Source: Nitrospira sp. (lineage in GTDB: Bacteria; Nitrospirota; Nitrospiria; Nitrospirales; Nitrospiraceae). From it: a stretch of 7,730 nucleotides of DNA. Positions 5,604 through 7,730 of this stretch are shown one piece after another (position 1 is the first letter of the stretch; the number at the start of each line of letters is the position of its first letter). Location of the stretch: NCBI GenBank assembly GCA_025363325.1, contig JANYEF010000476.1:1-7730 (forward strand), in the 5' to 3' direction. The notes below the pieces were generated by a model, which had not been told where the DNA came from, searched no databases, and saw only the letters and a program-made list of their open reading frames with translations. The translations under genes and the position numbers were made by a program.

Positions 5604-5633
5604 TTGACCGCGTTGAAACTCCCACTGTATCCT
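5604..5633 (+). promoter_or_regulatory. Candidate sigma70-type promoter of proA
   Basis: TTGACC (5604-5609, five of six bases match the -35 consensus) is separated by 18 bases from TATCCT (5628-5633, four of six match the -10 consensus). A transcript would start near 5640, leaving a leader of about 25 bases before the proA ATG at 5664. The promoter lies just after the hairpin element. Confidence 0.45.
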
Positions 5634-5663
5634 GTCCCAACGTCATGAGTAAGAGTCTTTCGT

Positions 5664-6998
5664 ATGCTGTCTGATCAAAATAACCAGGCGGAAGCGTCGG
5701 TCGAATCCGTCGAGTTGTCTGGCGTGGAAGTAGTTGCGCCCATACCGATTCCCGAGTATGTCCACGAATTGGTCACGCGAGCCAAAGGTGCCGCGGGCCG
5801 ACTGGCTACGCTCTCGACTGCCGTGAAGAACCGGGCCCTTCTCGCGATGGCAGAGGCGTTAGAAGTGCAGAAGGATGCGCTGCTCGCCGCGAACGAACTG
5901 GATCTTGAGGCCTTCGGGACTGCGCCGGAGAAGAAGGCGATGGCAGACCGGCTGCGTTTGACAGCCGAGAGGATCGTCGAAATGGCGGCAGGCCTGCGCG
6001 AGGTGGCTGCGCTCCCTGATCCACTCGGGGACATGCCGAAGATGTGGACCAGGCCCAACGGGATGCAGGTAGGGCGTGTGCGGGTTCCGATCGGCGTCAT
6101 TGGAATTATTTACGAGTCCCGCCCGAATGTCACGGCGGATTCCGCGGCGCTCTGTTTGAAGTCCGGGAACGCCTGCGTGCTGCGGGGAGGCAGCGAGGCG
6201 ATCCACTCGAATACGGCGATTGCGACAGTTCTATCGGAGGCGGCAGAGAAAGCCGGTGTCCCGGCCGGAGCGATCAGCTTTGTCGCGCGGCCCGACCGTG
6301 AGCTGGTTCCTCTTCTGCTCAAGCAAGATCGCTACATCGACCTGATTATCCCGCGCGGGGGCGAATCGCTAATGCGTGTCGTCAGCGAGCACGCCACGAT
6401 CCCTGTCATCAAGCACGACGCCGGCGTCTGTCACATCTATGTCGATGCCGATGCCGATCCAGCCATGGCGGAGCGGGTCTGTTTCAACGCAAAGGTGCAG
6501 CGGCCGTCGACCTGCAATGCGATGGAGACCCTTTTGGTCCATCAGGGCATTGCGCGAAACTGGCTCGCCCCCTTCATCGATAAGTTGGTGGCGGCCAAGG
6601 TCGAGGTCCGCGGTTGCCCGAAAACCTGTCAGCTGTCATCGTCGGCCACACCCGCGAGCGACGACGATTTCGGAAAAGAATTCCTCGATCTTACTGTAGC
6701 GGTGAAAGTGGTCAAGAACGTCGATGAAGCGATGGAGCATATTGCCAAGTATGGCTCCCACCATACGGAAGCCATCGTGACATCCGACTATCCTAAGGCC
6801 ATGCGGTTTCTGCGGGAGGTCGATTCCAGCGCAGTCTTGGTGAACGCCTCGACCAGGTTGAGCGATGGCTATCAGTTCGGGCTGGGAGCAGAAATCGGGA
6901 TCAGCACGTCTCGCATCCATGCCCGGGGCCCGATGGGGCTGGAAGAATTGACCTGCTTCAAGTTTATCGTCATGGGGAGCGGGCAAGTCCGCGAGTAG
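5664..6998 (+). CDS. proA: Glutamate-5-semialdehyde dehydrogenase (gamma-glutamyl phosphate reductase)
   Basis: 444 residues. It catalyses the NADPH-dependent reduction of glutamyl-5-phosphate to glutamate-5-semialdehyde, the second step of proline synthesis, in the cytoplasm. The catalytic cysteine is Cys284 in RPSTCNAMETLLVH (280-293). Other ProA signatures are VPIGVIGIIYESRPNVTAD (141-159), LKSGNACVLRGGSEA (165-179), PRGGESLMR (230-238), and NASTRLSDGYQFGLGAEIG with STSRIHARGPMGLEELT (394-430). Homology to E. coli-type ProA begins near residue 33 (VHELVTRAKGAAGRL), so the first 30 or so residues, acidic then Pro/Ile-rich, are an extension beyond the usual length of about 417. The ATG has only a weak ribosome binding site (AAGAG at 5651-5655, 8 bases upstream). 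Either the extension is real or translation starts internally, for example at a GTG near codon 21. The proline kinase gene proB is not adjacent in this window. A gene of unknown function follows with no gap. Confidence 0.97.
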   Translation: MLSDQNNQAEASVESVELSGVEVVAPIPIPEYVHELVTRAKGAAGRLATLSTAVKNRALLAMAEALEVQKDALLAANELDLEAFGTAPEKKAMADRLRLTAERIVEMAAGLREVAALPDPLGDMPKMWTRPNGMQVGRVRVPIGVIGIIYESRPNVTADSAALCLKSGNACVLRGGSEAIHSNTAIATVLSEAAEKAGVPAGAISFVARPDRELVPLLLKQDRYIDLIIPRGGESLMRVVSEHATIPVIKHDAGVCHIYVDADADPAMAERVCFNAKVQRPSTCNAMETLLVHQGIARNWLAPFIDKLVAAKVEVRGCPKTCQLSSSATPASDDDFGKEFLDLTVAVKVVKNVDEAMEHIAKYGSHHTEAIVTSDYPKAMRFLREVDSSAVLVNASTRLSDGYQFGLGAEIGISTSRIHARGPMGLEELTCFKFIVMGSGQVRE

Positions 6999-7730
6999 AT
7001 GCCCTCCGATCCACGTCGCGCCGCATTGACAACCTCCGGTCATCTTCGCTTTTCAACGAATCTTCCCTTCGCACAGGGTCTCGAACAGGCAGGTGGGCGA
7101 GTCGTCCGCCAGGCCACCGGGCATCTCGTCTTCTATCGCTCGGACGGTCTCCGGTTTCTTGCGACCGATCCGGATGGAAACCCCTTACATGAATGCGAGT
7201 GGGGGATCGATGCCGGAGGCAATGTGGTCCTCTGCCGTGCCCGGATACGTTTGGATTGGGGGCAATGGGTCGGGTTGAAGCCGGCTGGTTTGGTGAATGA
7301 AACCAGCCTCAATCTCGCCGGTAAGCCTGGCTGGCAACGGCTCACGGCCGACGATTTACGTACGATGGCCGCGCAGGCGCTTCGGGTCCCGCTCGAGGAA
7401 GTGCGATTTTTCTATCGGGATGAGGATCTCCTGATCGAGCCGACCGGTAGGGCAACGATCCGCCAGAGGAAAGATGCCTTTTATGTGCTTGAGGACGGGG
7501 ACTTCGAACGGGCCCGTTTCATGTCCTGTATGGGGGCGATGAGTTGGTCCTCTATCGATTTCCTGCCGGTCGTCGAACTCTTTCAGTCACTGTTGCCTGG
7601 AACGGGGTCTGCGGTCTTTGAATTGATTCGCGGACTCTACGACGATCAAAATGAGGGGAACCCAACCCCCCAACCCTTGCGATACCGAGGTATTCCCACC
7701 TATCCGTCGGAAGCGGCCTTCCGCTTGTTT
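6999..7730 (+). CDS. Protein of unknown function, C-terminus beyond the window
   Basis: The frame is open from the ATG at 6999 to the last base, giving at least 244 residues with no stop, and codon use like the neighbours. The ATG follows the proA TAG directly (TAGATG). No clear ribosome binding site is visible, so translation is probably coupled to proA. I do not recognise the family. Visible features: no signal peptide or membrane segment; a beta-rich first half with several Trp residues (GHLVFYRSDGLRFLATD at 41-57, ECEWGIDAGGNVVLCRARI at 65-83, DWGQWVGL at 86-93); a helix-like stretch LTADDLRTMAAQALRV (115-130); a second strand set; and a Pro/Tyr-rich end LRYRGIPTYPSEAAFRLF (227-244). Cysteines are at 66, 79 and 177, with no metal-site spacing. 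It could be a lineage-specific cytoplasmic protein; no function can be assigned. Confidence 0.8.
   Translation, partial: MPSDPRRAALTTSGHLRFSTNLPFAQGLEQAGGRVVRQATGHLVFYRSDGLRFLATDPDGNPLHECEWGIDAGGNVVLCRARIRLDWGQWVGLKPAGLVNETSLNLAGKPGWQRLTADDLRTMAAQALRVPLEEVRFFYRDEDLLIEPTGRATIRQRKDAFYVLEDGDFERARFMSCMGAMSWSSIDFLPVVELFQSLLPGTGSAVFELIRGLYDDQNEGNPTPQPLRYRGIPTYPSEAAFRLF

Noticed and set aside
1..7730. tRNA, rRNA, riboswitch, defence or phage genes
   Set aside because: Nothing seen on either strand has their conserved cores. All long coding regions are accounted for by the genes listed.

Overview
The window is a bacterial chromosome segment of moderately high GC. Every convincing gene lies on the + strand. 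The best guess for the host is a Nitrospira-like member of Nitrospirota. This is inference: it rests on the overall look of the split pilus/secretion operon, the UDP-xylose synthase type sugar enzyme, and intergenic short-repeat families that I associate with such genomes. No 16S or other decisive marker is present.

Layout. (1) 1-3459 holds five closely packed genes (gaps of 3-9 bases) of a type IV pilus / type II secretion-like machine: the C-terminal part of a GspE/PilB assembly ATPase, a PilM-like actin-fold protein, PilN, PilO, and a GspC/PilP-like protein. (2) 3460-3790 is non-coding and very structured: four tandem copies of a 7-mer, a second 7-mer family present in both orientations, and a 9-mer family arranged as a large imperfect hairpin, followed by six T's. 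(3) 3791-4381 encodes a pseudopilin that probably belongs to the same machine but is now separated from it by the repeat mosaic. (4) 4461-5465 encodes an NAD-dependent sugar-nucleotide enzyme, most like UDP-glucuronate decarboxylase, with an unusual acidic/basic insertion. (5) 5488-5576 is a second copy of the 9-mer hairpin family, here an almost continuous 40-bp stem with a 4-base loop. (6) 5664-6998 is proA (glutamate-5-semialdehyde dehydrogenase), preceded by a plausible sigma70-type promoter. (7) From 6999 to the window end runs an open reading frame of unknown function whose ATG directly follows the proA stop codon.

How it fits together. The ATPase would power assembly of a short pseudopilus. 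PilM, PilN, PilO and the PilP/GspC-like protein would form the inner-membrane alignment complex linking the ATPase to an outer-membrane secretin, and the pseudopilin would be the polymer or tip subunit. The platform protein (GspF/PilC), secretin and prepilin peptidase are not in the window. The sugar enzyme and ProA look like separate housekeeping functions.

The most unusual content is not a protein. It is the pair of 9-mer inverted-array elements (3631-3760 and 5488-5576), which share a conserved centre, plus the heptamer arrays next to the first one. They look like a dispersed family of hairpin-forming short tandem repeats. I see no defence system, CRISPR array, transposase, tRNA or rRNA.
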